Assembly: GCA_964017145.1 (NCBI GenBank)
Contig: OZ024851.1
Location: forward strand, 1,364,001-1,428,000
Direction of reading: 5' to 3'
DNA from: Agrocybe praecox
Taxonomy: Eukaryota > Basidiomycota > Agaricomycetes > Agaricales > Agrocybaceae
Length of the DNA: 64,000 nt
Made by a program: the position numbers and the translations under genes. Position 1 is the first letter of the stretch. Every line of letters begins with the position of its first letter. The notes below the pieces were generated by a model. That model did no database searches. It saw nothing but the letters and a program-made list of their open reading frames with translations, and was not told where the DNA came from. This document shows positions 34,104-46,074 of the stretch, piece after piece.

Positions 34104-36961
34104 ATGTTCGCGAGTTTATGCGCCCTACCTCTACTATTTCTACCTATCTCAATATGTGAGTATATGGCGCCTCATGTTTTCAAGTATTATCTAATTCATT
34201 CCACTTTTAGCTGCTCAGTCTACTCCCAAGGTTGTCTGTATCGCAGGCCAATGTATTCAGGGTTACTCTAATACTACGAGTGCGTCCACCTAGAATACTT
34301 TTCCCTTCGTTCCTTATTCTGACAGCGTATGACAGTTGGCGTGACTCTTTCCTCAACACCACCGATTCAACTTCTTCCCGGAGTCTATGCTTCAACAACA
34401 AATCCACAACTATTACATGATGCCTTAACATCATCCTCAGCATCGATATCACCCTCTCCTGGTTTCGACAATGCAACCTCGATACCACTCCCTTTCAACC
34501 TCGCCTTACAACCTGGCTTATCAATATATGCCAATGCCCTCTATTCTGGCCAAGCGGCATTTACAGCGCTGCCCTCGCGGCCTGTCGTCAACGCTTCAAC
34601 GCCAATAAGTGCCAAAGCTCTTGCATTGGCATCAAATGTTTGGGTCTCTCTCAACATCGGTTCTAGCAACCGCGTCATAGTCTGGGATGCAATTCCCGAC
34701 GTAAGCCAGCTACCCTCAGGCAACCAAGGATCCATATCATTGACCGACATGCAATCTACGGCTTGCACGCCTACGTGTGCAAGTTCAGGTGTATGCACCG
34801 CGAACGGTACTTGCCAATGTTCGTCTGGCTTTACCGGCAGCGCCTGCGAAACTTGTGCTCCGGGATTCTTTGGGCCAAATTGCCAGCCTTGTCCAACAAA
34901 CTGTGAAACCTGCGACGAAGGTATCGCAGGGACAGGGAGATGCTTGAAACCGGTACTCGCCAACGATCCAGCGAAATGCAATTGCAAGAACGGAGTCTGT
35001 GGGACGAATGGGCAATGTGTGTGCACCGCAGGATTTACAACTGGAGATGATGGAACTGCCTGTTCCAAATGTGCTCCAGGGTTTTTCTTGACCTCGTCCG
35101 GTGACTGTCAAGGTAATGTACCTTTCCGACTTTACAAATACCTTTCGCTAATAGATGTTATACCAGTTTGCCAACTTGGCTGCACCCAATGCGCCGATGG
35201 ATCCGGTCAATGCATTAGCTGCAAGTCAGGTTTCACGCAGGACGCTAACGACCCTACGAAATGCACTCCTCCCGTATCGACGACTACCGACGGCCAAACC
35301 TGCCCTGACGGTAGCTTCTCAAGCGGCAATAACTGCACTCGATGCTCGTCGACGTGTCTTACATGTACTGGAGGGACATCGAATGACTGTATCGTGTGTG
35401 CCTCTGGCTTGTTTACCCTAAATGGCAGTTGTGTATCGGCGAACGCAGACGGCGTTTGTCAGTCTCAAGGTCCAACATTTATCGCAGACAACAATAAGCA
35501 CGAATGTGACAGTAAGCTCTTTCATCCATTCTAATATTGCTTGATGTTAATGATCCGTGATAGGCTGCGGTGCCTCCTGCACCTCATGCAAGATCCCAAA
35601 CTTTGGTGTTGCATCTACTGCCGATCAAAAGCAATGTACTCAATGCATTCCTGGCTTCTTCCTCAGCAACGGGAAATGCGTACAGAGCTGCCCGGCTGGA
35701 ACCACGGTATCGTCCCAGGATAACTTAACTTGCATACGTGCGTCATTTTATCTTCGATTTTCCAAATACATATCTGACCCATATTTTAGCTTGCGACCCA
35801 TCTTGCAGCTCTTGCTCTGGGACTGCCACGTTCTGCCTTACATGCTCTAATAACCAACTCGCCTCCGGAGGAAAATGCGTCTCAAGCTGCCCTTCAGGAA
35901 CGTTCAGCTCTGCTGGTGCATGTTTGACTTGTCACCCGGATTGCGCCACTTGTTCGGGCGCATCATTCAACCAATGCACTGCCTGTCCTTCCAACCGACC
36001 TGTCTTATCAAGTGGACGATGTTTGCCAACATGCAGCCAGAACCAGTTTTTCGACACGACATCCTCCCAGTGTCAAACATGCGACTCGAGTTGTTCAAGT
36101 TGCTCTGGGCCTGGGCCAAGTAACTGCCTTGCATGCTCGAGCTCTACCCAAGTCCTGCGCGCCGGATCGTGCGTTGCTGCGAATTGTGAAGTCAGTTCAA
36201 ACGTCGTTGCAGGGCTAGGAGTATGTCTTTCAGATCTCGTTCTTTCGACACCTTCTGGTACCGGGACCGCGCCTCCTTTGCCAACAGTCACTGGTATCGA
36301 TTCACCAACGACCATCGTGAAGAGTCAGAGGTTAGAATGGTGGCAAATCCTATTGATGGCCCTAGGTTGCGCATTCATTTTCCTTGCCATAGTCTGGTGC
36401 TTCCGCAGACGCCAGCGCAAACAACGGGAGAAGAAGACGGCAAAGTTTGTCACTGGGGCTACTGTCAATCATGGAAGCACGAGTTGGCGATGGCGGCTTA
36501 TACGATGGGGTGAGAAACTCTTTGGACACAACCGAAGTCGCAGGGCGGTGCCCATTGTTCATCTGGGCCCAGTTCCAGAAGATTCTGAAGCCTTCAAGTT
36601 GGGCAAGCTGCGAGCGGCCGAGGAAGCAAGACCGATGATTATTCTTCCATTAAGGCCACCTCCTCCCTCAACCGAAGAAGTAGACATGGTCAGACTAATT
36701 GGCTCATATCATCAATCCGAGCCCTCAAGATACTACTCGTATCATCCTGGGAGACACCCCGCCGATGATCAGCGATCCATAGGCGAATCTAGTACAACCT
36801 CTGCACCATCCCTATACTCTACGATGACAGGCATGCCACGACAAAGCCCAGATGCGCGCCAGCCTGTCAAAAGAGATCCTACGTCACGCTTCTCTGCCAG
36901 CACTTTTGGAGCGAACCAAAAGGCGCAAGGCAACAAGCCAAGAAATCTATTCTGGAAATGA
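34104..36961 (+). CDS. secreted/type I cysteine-rich repeat receptor-like membrane protein
   Basis: The ATG at 34104 encodes a signal peptide (MFASLCALPLLFLPISI) before an intron. After a second intron, about 160 residues with few cysteines (GVTLSSTPPIQLLPGVYAS onward) precede an EGF/laminin-like region (CASSGVCTANGTCQCSSGF, CETCAPGFFGPNCQPC) and then many furin-like/growth-factor-receptor Cys modules of the form CxxCxxC...G (CDPSCSSCSGTATFCLTC, CHPDCATCSG, CDSSCSSCSGPGPSNCLAC). A single membrane helix, WWQILLMALGCAFIFLAIVW, is followed by a basic stop-transfer RRRQRKQREKK and about 190 cytoplasmic residues rich in Ser, Pro and Tyr, ending PRNLFWK. Five or more exons, all joining cleanly. Proteins like this are annotated in basidiomycetes as growth-factor-receptor-domain proteins; ligand and role are unknown. 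No kinase domain is present. Confidence 0.88.
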
Positions 36962-37418
36962 GATTTTTTGCCCTATTTGCTCGTGATATCAACTACCTTT
37001 TTTCAAGATGACTCCAACACAACCGATCCGATTTTTCATCTTTGTTCTTTTGTTCACCTTTGCATTATACCACTTATGTTTATTTCCCTTCGTTTATACC
37101 ACACTCAACTATCATGGACTTGACACCTCATTCTACGACACATTATGGATTGTAACGATCACGGACGGACAACTTTGTATCTGTATCCTCAGGCATTCAT
37201 CATTTGTATACTTTTCCGCATGCCCATCTTCCTTTCCTTTATATTATAGTAAATATTATCCCGACCTTACGTTCTGGCGTTCTGACTAGCATATAATCTC
37301 GGTACAATTACATTCATAATTCCCTACAACTATTCAGGTCCCATTGTAATCGATTACGTACAGTAAAACTTGTATTATCAGATTATACTGTATCAAATGA
37401 CGCATGCTTTCTCGCCGC
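36962..37418. other. convergent intergenic spacer
   Basis: AT-rich 3' flank of the receptor-like gene. No gene seen. Confidence 0.5.
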
Positions 37419-38640
37419 TCACCAAACACCTTCGCCGCCCCTCCACCCCCTGACAACTGCTTCTTCAAACCAATGAGCAATCAACAACGCAATCTTCTGC
37501 TGATTCGGACCACAGTTCTGTATTGCAATGCAAGAATGGAGCTCTATGAGAGTTAGAGCGTTCCATTCGCGGTAGTTTCTTGCGTTCTGGACTGGGAGTA
37601 GGGAAGTATTGAGGAAATTTGAGAAGGAACTGGAGAATAATTGAACGTTGAATCCTCCACGTTCAGAAGATAATTTATCTTCAAGATTGATATTTGTCTT
37701 CCAGTTGAGTAGAAGAGAGTGTAGAAAAGGAATACGACAGTCAAGATTAGCAACGTCTTTAACAGTGCCTTGCGATACGGTGAGCCTCTGGTTAACATGC
37801 CAGCTGTTCATAGAGGCAGGAATCATCCAGTGTAGATAGAGATTAGAGTTGGTTTGGAAAGTCAGCGGCCCAATTAGGGGTAACTGCCACGATTTAGGAA
37901 CATTCAAGCTACATCCTCACACTGACGAATATCAGAAACGCCATCAATCATGAATATGTAAAAAAGATGTCAAAGGAGTCGGCAAGAACACCTTTTAAGC
38001 CCAAGACGTTGAAGCAAAACTGAACAAATAAAATCATAAAATAGTAACAATTGGTTTGATTCGAGATTGCGATAAGAGGAAAGCCTTACCCCGACGACGA
38101 CGTTGTAGATCAATCCAAGAGACGAGAAGGTGAATACGCTCCTTCTACAGTCAAACAATATTATGTCCTGCGTTATTTCGTATCCGGTGCCCCAGAACGA
38201 TTGACCGGCTTCCATTTTGCTCGTTGAACCAGAAATTAGAGATCGAAGTAGTGGCGTTGACCACCGCGTCGAATCGATACTTTTGAGGTGACACGCCAAA
38301 GCTTCTTGTAAGCGCCACAATTGTGCCATTCGTATTCACAAACGGAGCGGACTCAACACAACCTACGGTCGCATGGCGTCCCATTACGGTTCTTCCAGAA
38401 CATCGTAACTTTCCTTCTAGGATTGGCGGGCTGTATTGGGGCATATCTCCAGGTTTTCATCCGTCGAGGATCGCTGTCAGAGAAACAAATCCAGTCGGCT
38501 CGGGGGCATCTTCGCACAGGAGAGCTTCTACTGCATCCAATTCCGGGAAAGGCCAGTGATGTACACTGGTTTGAGCAGCTAGTCCATCCGTCTACAACAA
38601 GTGGGTATCTTTGAAGCAACATGAAAGATTTATGTCTCTG
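37419..38640 (-). pseudogene. remnant of a membrane-glycoprotein-like gene
   Basis: On the minus strand the 5' part reads LDAVEALLCEDAPEPTGFVS then LTAILDG, a TGA stop (38457-38459), and continues in the same frame as KPGDMPQYSPPILEGKLRCS ... FDAVVNATTSISNFWFNEQN. A frame change near 38200 leads to FWGTGYEITQDIILFDCRRS and the hydrophobic VFTFSSLGLIYNVVVG. After a possible intron come FCFNVLGLKG and then a long frame ending at 37419 (LNVPKSWQLPLIGPLTFQTN ... VVRGWRGGEGVW). The TGA could come from CGA by a single C-to-T change. No start codon or family was recognised. An intact gene with unusual splicing cannot be ruled out. Confidence 0.35.
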
Positions 38641-39159
38641 AAAGCATTTTGTAAGCTTTTAATCTCATTTGATACACTTCCCATACCGGTCATTAACCAC
38701 CACGAAACTGCAACAAACATGCTCGCCTATATCATGGGTAGCGACAGTTGTGGACTTGAGGAAAATCTCCACGCGAAACTTATGAAATAGGCAGATCATC
38801 AAATTATATACCTCAACACAAAGAATATCGGGTAACTCACTATATCTTACGTCTAGTCAGGTCTAGTCGAAAGCCACGCGATGCTTAAGACGTACTGAGA
38901 AGCTGTACCTATAGAATTCAGCATCCAGCCGCCGCTTTACACAGCAATTAACTGTAAGATTCTGGCCGGTTTCGCCCATCTCAGCTGCTTATTCTTATCA
39001 TTCCACCTAAAGACAAATGAAAGGGGGATCGTGACAGAACGTAGTCCATGTTATTACAGAAAGAGAAAATACAAGGGAACAGAGAAGAGATGATGCTATA
39101 ACTTTTCACACTTTCCCTCTGGGTATTCACCGTGAGCTGGTTTGGGAAGGACGGGTTCC
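38641..39159. other. intergenic, 3' side of the PMP3-like gene
   Basis: No gene seen; it probably includes the 3' UTR of the PMP3-like gene. Confidence 0.5.
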
Positions 39160-39622
39160 TTACTGACCGGTTGCTCCATAATATGGAGCTTGGGCGGGAC
39201 CGTTGTTTTGATATAAGGCTTGATATTGTCCGTTTCCAGCATCTTCAAGATAATGTCAGAAACGAAGTCACTCTAGAGGATTGCATGTAAGCTACTCACA
39301 AACAAATCCGCCTTGCCCGTAACGTTCCTCAGCCTGCATCTTCTTATAAATGAGCCAAAATGCGTGTATATGTCCAGGTATGTATCCCAAACTGCCGAAT
39401 AAAGTCAACAAGATATATAACGAGGGAGACTATGGCACGCCTACATTGTCAATAATATATTGATAAGTAAATCACAACTGCAACCAGTGATGATAGCTGC
39501 TGCCGCAGGTGGGAATAGAATGGCAACCTATAAATGACAGGAAATGTTCTCAATATCTTAGAGCTTTGAATCAAGAGACCAGAACATACAATGATGAGAA
39601 TAACGTCTGAGGATCTAACCAT
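39160..39622 (-). CDS. PMP3/UPF0057-family plasma-membrane proteolipid
   Basis: A small, very hydrophobic membrane protein of the Pmp3/Sna family, which in yeast affects membrane potential and cation (salt) tolerance. The ATG at 39622 gives MVRSSDVILIIV. Further exons, joined across short introns, encode a hydrophobic stretch (ILLTLFGSLGYIPGHIHAFW) that carries the family's hallmark GYIPGHIHAFW. The extended polar tail, KKMQAEERYGQGGF then GNGQYQALYQNNGPAQAPYY, ends GATGQ at 39160. Two membrane helices are expected. The longer tail resembles fungal Sna3/4-type members more than the short Pmp3. It is encoded next to G-alpha copy B on the same strand. Confidence 0.87.
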
Positions 39623-39807
39623 GATAAAAGCTTTATGCACTAGGTGGTAGGTGTAGTGAGTGTGGAAGTTGGAGGAGGGAAGAGAACAAGGGAGCTGCGG
39701 TATTAAAGCTCAGCGCTGAGGAGCTGCGCCCAGGCACCAGTCCATCAAATTGCGTCATGACTGGCTGGTTTCACGTGTTGTGCACTGCACAAGACTGCAC
39801 TGTACCT

Positions 39808-42016
39808 CCAAAGAAGAGGTGGGCACTAGGTACAAATTTATAATACTCTAAAATCGAGCTACTAATGTACTAGGTATACAACAAAGCAGATATGATTACG
39901 GGTACAGGGTATATAATTACTCAGATTATGTTAGTTTCTTCCAGCATTTTTTTCAAAATTACATCATGGACTGGGCAGGAAGCGCGATTAACGATTTGCG
40001 AACTAAGAGACAACGAAAAATACTCACTTCTGGCAATAATTAATAAGGTAGCCCTGGTATCCTATCGTAGCGTTTGTCATTATCAGATAAATTGTGCAGA
40101 AGATTGCGTATCTTACCACAGCGCAAGTCAGATGAGGATGGAGTTTTCTTCGTCTTGGGGCGAGTTGTTGATGGATGGAGATGAAAACGTCCAGCAGATC
40201 TGTTGCATCAAAGTAAGTTCTCAGAAGAAGGTATGCTTTTGGTCAAAGGAACTCACATCTAGAGACTGGTTTGGTTTCATTCGGCTTGTTGGTGTACGAG
40301 GTAACGAATGATGAGAATTGGACCCCTGATTTTAGCTTCGCATCAAGGATGTCTAGCTTGTTCAAGAACAGAATGAAGTCGACACCCGCAAGAATCTTGT
40401 TGCTACAGATCATTTGCCATAACCGTAGCGAGTCAGTCTAGAAAGAGCATGAGTAGCTGAGGATTTGAGATTAAAACGAGGCATTTACCAGACGGTTTAC
40501 GCTTTCATCTTCAGCCAACACTTGATTAAATGCTGAAATTGGAGCCATGAAGATGATCATATCGACTACGTGGTCGAAGTTTGGTTCGTTTCTATATTCT
40601 ATATCGTTGCCAATCATTTCACTCACCATCATCAAAATATTGTGCCCATGCAGCTGGAGACCAGTGTTACATGATACTTCTGAAAGGTGATGGGGCCCAG
40701 ACATACCTCGCTGCCCTTGGCTGCCCCCAACGTCGTATATTATCCAATTCTTTGATCTATCAGTGCCAGCCTCTGGAATAACAGTGTGTTCTTCTGGGCC
40801 TTGAGTAGTCACACGCGCTCTGACGACGTCATCTAATAAAAATGAGCCTTGGTTGAGGATAACAGGTTTTTTTTTTGTGCGTACCAGGAATGGGTCTGTA
40901 ATCTTCTTGCGTGATACGCCTAACCTGGTCCAGGAAACTAAGATTACATAAATGAGCAGTATGAAAAAGGAGAAAGTCAAAACGAGAAGAACATACAATC
41001 CAGGATGCTCTTTCAGATTTATTTCTGCGGTCTGCAAGATATCCTGTACTCCAGAGTCATCCCATAGTGCAACGATATCGTCTCCTAGGGCAGCCAGTAT
41101 CCGACGATTCTGGCCATCGACTGACCGGGTACTGCGTGTGCTGGAGGAGCTAATTGATTCAAAGGATGCTTTGTGTAGGCCCAGAGCCCTTTTCCAACTA
41201 TATCCCGTAGGAAGAGTAATGCTCCCAGGACCAAACGCCTGAGTCTTAGCTTCGCTTTTGGGCTTAGGAGGGGCATCTCCCCATAAACTCTTTATTAAAC
41301 TATCTTCAACCTGCCGTAGGGGTGCTAGACGAATGCATAACTTCCGAAGTTCGGGGCTGATGTTTGCAGAATTAGATGACTTCCTTTGTCCATCAGAAAG
41401 GGAGTTTCTTCTGCCTTGATTCCGCGATAGAATCAGATTCACAATAAAGTTGACTGATCGAACCAGATTTAAGTGGATTACGGGCCTCCATGCTTCAACC
41501 TGAGAATAGGGATTTATTTCCAATATTTTGAGATTTAAGTAGTAAAGAGCGTACCTCCCGTTCAAATGCTTTGGGCGCCAAATGCAATTGGAAGTTTTTG
41601 AGCACGGTTGACTTCCCTGACTCGGCCTGACCTATAAATGAAACGTAACGCAACGACGAAAGGCAGGGTTGGCACTCATATATCATACCTAGTAATAAAA
41701 CTTTTGCACCCTTGGACTTGTTTCTCCTCTGACGATCTTGTTCAATTTGTTGGTCTATCTGGTCGCTTACTTGTTTCGCCTCCGCTTCTTGTTGTAGCCG
41801 AGCCTTCTTCTCCACATCCGTTTCCCCCTCTCGGATCGCGGCTGGAGGCCATTTCGCCTGGGGTTTCTTGTTTGCGATAGGCATAAAGATTGGGTCGTTT
41901 GGATGTGGAACGACAACGGAGAAGGGGGACACAACCCAGCGTCCGGTGGGAATAACAAGGAATTGAGGAATGAAATTCAGTAGAGGGTGACCGAAATCAT
42001 GCGCTCGTAGTTCATG
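39808..42016. repeat. segmental duplication, copy B (pairs with 19276-21494)
   Basis: Matches copy A in direct orientation about 20.52 kb away. Similarity begins near aaagaagaggtgggcac and ends after gctcgtagttcatg. The offset shifts by only a few bases across the unit, so indels are rare. Confidence 0.9.
39921..41884 (-). CDS. G-protein alpha-subunit-like protein, copy B
   Basis: Paralogue of the copy A gene, with its nucleotide-binding motifs kept. The ATG at 41884 gives MPIANKKPQAKWPPAAIREG (no myristoylation Gly2). Then come the P-loop GQAESGKST near 41620, a helical-domain insert with Ser-rich segments, switch I RARVTTQGPEEH, and DVGGSQGQR at about 40710-40734 followed by AAWAQYFDDVDMIIFMAPIS. 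G4 is FILFLNKLDILDAKLKSG, G5 is in HPHLTCAVDTRATLL, and the C-terminus is HDVILKKMLEETNII with its stop at 39921. In the switch II motif, Ser stands where classical G-alpha has the catalytic Gln (DVGGQ). This predicts slow intrinsic GTP hydrolysis, as I expect for this divergent basidiomycete subgroup. About ten exons. A 12-codon upstream ATG frame (MNYERMISVTLY) precedes both copies. Confidence 0.87.
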
Positions 42017-43233
42017 ACACTCTCTAACTCCAAATCAACGCCACTGAACACACCCAGTATTCGGTCCCTGCCTAGAAATGGTCTCGGGACCTGGGAAGGG
42101 GACAGAAAACATCTCCATGACAACGACATGTTACTTAATCCCACTGAGCAAGCACTCCGCATAGCTTTCATCGAGGGAATGACTGAATTGAAGCACTTCG
42201 TTATATCTTGCAGTTTTTTGAGGGATCCACGGTGTGTTGAATTTGTTAAAGCTGCAATTTGGACTAGCTGATGAAGTTGCATGATCTATTCCAAAAATAG
42301 AAATCTCCGCTTGAAACATGTGCAATGAGCGTCGAGAGATTCCCGTTCATTGTCATTCAACGTTCAAGTCTTGAACTTGAGCATTTCCCGGACCATCATG
42401 TATGTAAGCTACACCTCAATTATCAAGGTTTGATTTCCAATCATTGTGAAAATTGCCGATATGTACAGCGCTCCATTCCAGCGTCTACGACTCTGCGCGT
42501 CATAGTCACATATATATCTTCTTCCCAAGGGAAGTCCGCTCACTTCTCCGCCTTGAACGCAAGATTTCCCGCGTTGCCCTTAAGCTGGCCCATTATCTTC
42601 TGGTCACTACAGAATCGTGACCGTTAGTGGGACTCGTCGCTGCATCATGGTTCAACGTTGAGGCGAATTGTGGCCACCTGAAACCCCCGGAACATTCAAC
42701 TTGATGTGCGGATTCTGGATCGGTACCTTCAAAGGTTGAAATAGAGTCTTCAGGTGGTTTGATCTGCTGACATTCTTCTAGGGTTTATGCTCGAGGGGGG
42801 CTTCACAATGTTACAACAATATGTCTTCAAAGGACATACACTTTTGCGTCCAGGAACCAGCAGAGTCGTATAGCAGGTTTACCCTTACGCATCTGACTAC
42901 CGGTAGTAGTCGGGGAGACCATGTCATACATATGATCCTTGACAGGAATTAAGGTTGTAACGTTGATTGGCAGAGGTCCCAGGTGGGCATGTCAAATAAA
43001 TCCCATTCACGGTGCGTTGCCCCTAATCTTTCCCCAGTCGCTCACTGTATACGCACATACTCTCGTAAAGATGTCGGGTCTCGGATCGTTCGAGTCCACT
43101 CGAATTGCAGTCCTACATACTATTGTACGTGTACACCGTTAAAATTCTGAATAAAGCATTAACCATCATGATTGCTACATATAGATACACTCCAATCCGT
43201 GCCGCATAGATACTACAAAGTGCATACCCAAAC
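42017..43233. other. intergenic, unique flank of copy B
   Basis: The sequence loses all similarity to copy A here. Overlapping frames at about 42130-42630 on both strands were examined; none could be tied to a family. The right end is the 3' flank of the next minus-strand gene. Confidence 0.5.
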
Positions 43234-45260
43234 CTACGTCGATTCTGTTGTCTCTACTTTTACGGCATTTGTAACGTATGGAAGTCTCCAGAACGCGATT
43301 CCGCACCGTTCGGGGTCGACCTTTTTCCTCGCCTGTTTGCTCTCCTTGCTTCTGATTGCAGCCGCGACAAAAAGAGTGACGGCCTGTCGCAGGACAGCCT
43401 GTGGTGTGGAGAGGTAAGGAGTTGACTCGTTGGTATCGGAATGAATGTTTGGGGTTCTGACTCTGTCCCAGTCGACGAAAAAGTCCAAGTATTCCAGAAG
43501 CACTCCCACTATCCCCTCGAATTTCCCCGACTCGCTCGAGTCTTCGTCATTTGCTGGTAAGTCAACTTTCCAGAGATGTTCCAGGGTTAAAGTGTCCCAG
43601 GCAACGAGCGGTGCACCAATTTTGGTGGGGAGAACGATAGTAGGACAGCCGTTGAGCAAGATGTAGTGCAGCACACTCTCGCCGGGTCGTGCACTTTGGT
43701 TCCACATGTGTCGGTACGGCTTGAGACCCACCAGGACCATAATCATTTCAGGCTTGGTTCTAGTGTGGTGTGGCTCTGGAATTTTCGGGCGTTTGAATAT
43801 CTTATCAATCGAATTCTCCTTTATCTTGTTGTATGTCTCGTTTTTCTCCAGCTTTCCCAACGACTCTTCCTTCAGTTTTAGCATGCTCCCCTTGGGATCT
43901 GCGCGGAAAGCCTCCATCTTGTTGAACATTCGCTTCCTAGTCGACATGGACTTGGTCAGTACTTCCTCCGGTGCTTTAACCTCAGCTTCAGGCGATTCCT
44001 TCAGTTGAGCGTCGCTCTCTAAGCTGTAAACAGGCGGCGGCGATTCGGTCCGTACGATCTCTCCGTTTCCTTCTGATTTTTCTGTCTTTTCATCTTCTTC
44101 GATTTCCGGGGCGGAAAGCGAAATGACGAAGGTCGAATCCTTCAGCAGCTCCTCGCCGATCTTGTAGTCACCTTTGAACGAGAAACGAAGAAACGAAGAC
44201 AATCGGTAAGAAAGCGGAGAAGACAGGTTTGCAGTCAATCGGCATTTACTTACCTGGTGCAAATGGACCATGGCAGTAAATGACATCGGGTTTGATGTAT
44301 CGTGGGATGATTGGTCGTCTGCCACTGGCGTATAGATACGGGGAGAACCAACCCTTCTCAATCCTCAGGTACTCCTTGACCTTCGAAGCAATCGAGATGT
44401 CCCTAAATATCACATTTCAGTATCTCATGTACTATTGTTATCGGTTTGATTTTCACTTGTGAATGGAACTGCGAAAGAAACCCAAGCTGGCATCGGCAGT
44501 GGGATGCTTGTACTTGAGAGTAATCTTCAAGTCTCTTGCACTTGTGGTAACCAGTCGGCCTGAATGGATTGGTATGACCTTTTCGATCGATTCTGCGAGC
44601 CAATCATTGACCGCCTCTGTGGCAGTATCGGCCACAGTATTTATGCCAGCGTCGATAATCTCAACAATGATCGTGTCTATAAGCGATCCAACGAAAGCAT
44701 CAGCAACATCTGTTAATCTGCGAAGGAACTTAAGAACAAGGAACTCTAAAAATAAATAAAGAATCACGGCTCACATTGGCGCCGTTATAACGGAAGTTAC
44801 GTGCCCCTGTTAGAAGGTTCAAGTTATCATCAGAGGTCCAAGCTCAATAGGGACACAGAACTTACAGTGGCAGTAGTAACGAAGTGAATTGCAATATCAC
44901 GGAAACGCACGCAAGGAAGAACAAAGGGCGACGAGTCTCCCCACTACCGAGGGTGTCGCGCTTCATCAGTATGATTTTCTCCAAAACGAGGCACAAAACT
45001 GACGGGAGACAAGCAAATCATATTCGCTCCTGTTGACCGTATTGTCTCATAAGACGCGCGCATAATTCTTCCGGTCATTGACTAGAAAAAATAGTAGTTA
45101 GTATATGATCTATGATCGGATGCCGGTCGTCAATGAACTAGCTTACACTGGAAGCTCTATTCAACCATTTTGCCTTTTCTTCCTGATGCACATCGGGATT
45201 TTCAACTTCAGCGTTGTTTATGACGTCTAGCTTCTTTCTGGTGAGAAGAGTGGTGGCCAT
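43234..45260 (-). CDS. uncharacterised Agaricomycete protein, tandem paralogue 1
   Basis: The ATG at 45260 starts MATTLLTRKKLDVINNAEVE. Exons then give SMTGRIMRASYETIRSTGAN with ICLSP, GDSSPFVLPCVRFRDIAIHF, a region near 44460-44750 (ADAFVGSLIDTIIVEIIDAG ... ESIEKVIPIHSGRLVTT), IEKGWFSPYLYASGRRPIIP with DVIYCHGPFAPGDYKIGEEL, a charged Lys/Glu-rich insert, and the conserved C-terminal block MVLVGLKPYRHMW, SARPGESVLHYILLNGCPTI, GAPLVAWDTLTLEHLW. The stop is at 43234. Length about 580-600 residues. The same motif order recurs in the gene at 48303-50283. No signal peptide or membrane helix is obvious and I recognise no catalytic signature; the HGPF and GESVLHY segments recall alpha/beta-hydrolase loops only weakly. 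Function unknown. Confidence 0.72.
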
Positions 45261-46074
45261 TTCGGACGAGTGGTCTCGAGGCAGGGGGGGATTGTAGTGA
45301 TGGTGGAGGTGAGGTGGTAGTTTTACGAATTTTGAATACTATATAGTTAGTTTTGACATGCCCCTGCATTCAACTATCTTTGTAAAGTCTCTGTTTCTCT
45401 GGGATCAAGATCTATCCATCAGGGTCGTCGAGTTTCGTGTGTATAGTCTCATGATGTTCAACAGCCGCTGGTCTATAAATAGATGCAAATCAAGCTTTCT
45501 TCTATAGTTTTTTTTTTACCTCAGTGGCGCGCTTATTCTTGAAATGTATATCATGAATAGTCGTTTAAACTGGATTTAATTTTTATCTTTCAATTTTCTC
45601 CTATAAAAGTCCTCTATGGAGGCACTAATCGCTGTAATGTGGTAGAGGTTAAATTTAGGCGCTTCAAATTAGACGCTCAGGCAAGTCATCGGACCATAGT
45701 ATGTTCTCCATACGGGTGATAACGCGAAAAAAGCTTCTAATCAAACGTCTAGATGCTCGGGTGTGAGGTTATCCCGTAATGTGCCTTACACTGACACACA
45801 CATATAAATAAGCGTGTAAGTCTGCCGTTCTGTGGTCATTCACTATCTCACAGGTTCCATAGCATAAGTTTGGTTACGATCGATGTCTCACACGTTTAGA
45901 TAGCTCTCACAGTTCTCTAAATGAATGAGAGCAGAACGCATTGATGAGTCGGATTCCTCTCCTCGGACAGATGATACTGGATATGTAAGATTAGATATGC
46001 GGAGAGCCACAGGTTGCTACATCGATTACAAAAGGCCATGCGACAAATGAATGTGACCAGGGTATCTATGCGAT
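45261..46074. other. intergenic between tandem paralogue 1 and the NADAR gene
   Basis: It holds the promoter of paralogue 1 and the 3' flank of the NADAR gene. No further gene seen. Confidence 0.5.

Noticed and set aside
34541..35111. Long minus-strand open frames opposite the Cys-rich receptor gene
   Set aside because: Shadows of the plus-strand coding frame; the Cys repeats and splice sites fit only the plus strand.
42017..42630. Possible gene fragment beside G-alpha copy B
   Set aside because: Frames on both strands overlap, and no F-box or other motif could be confirmed.
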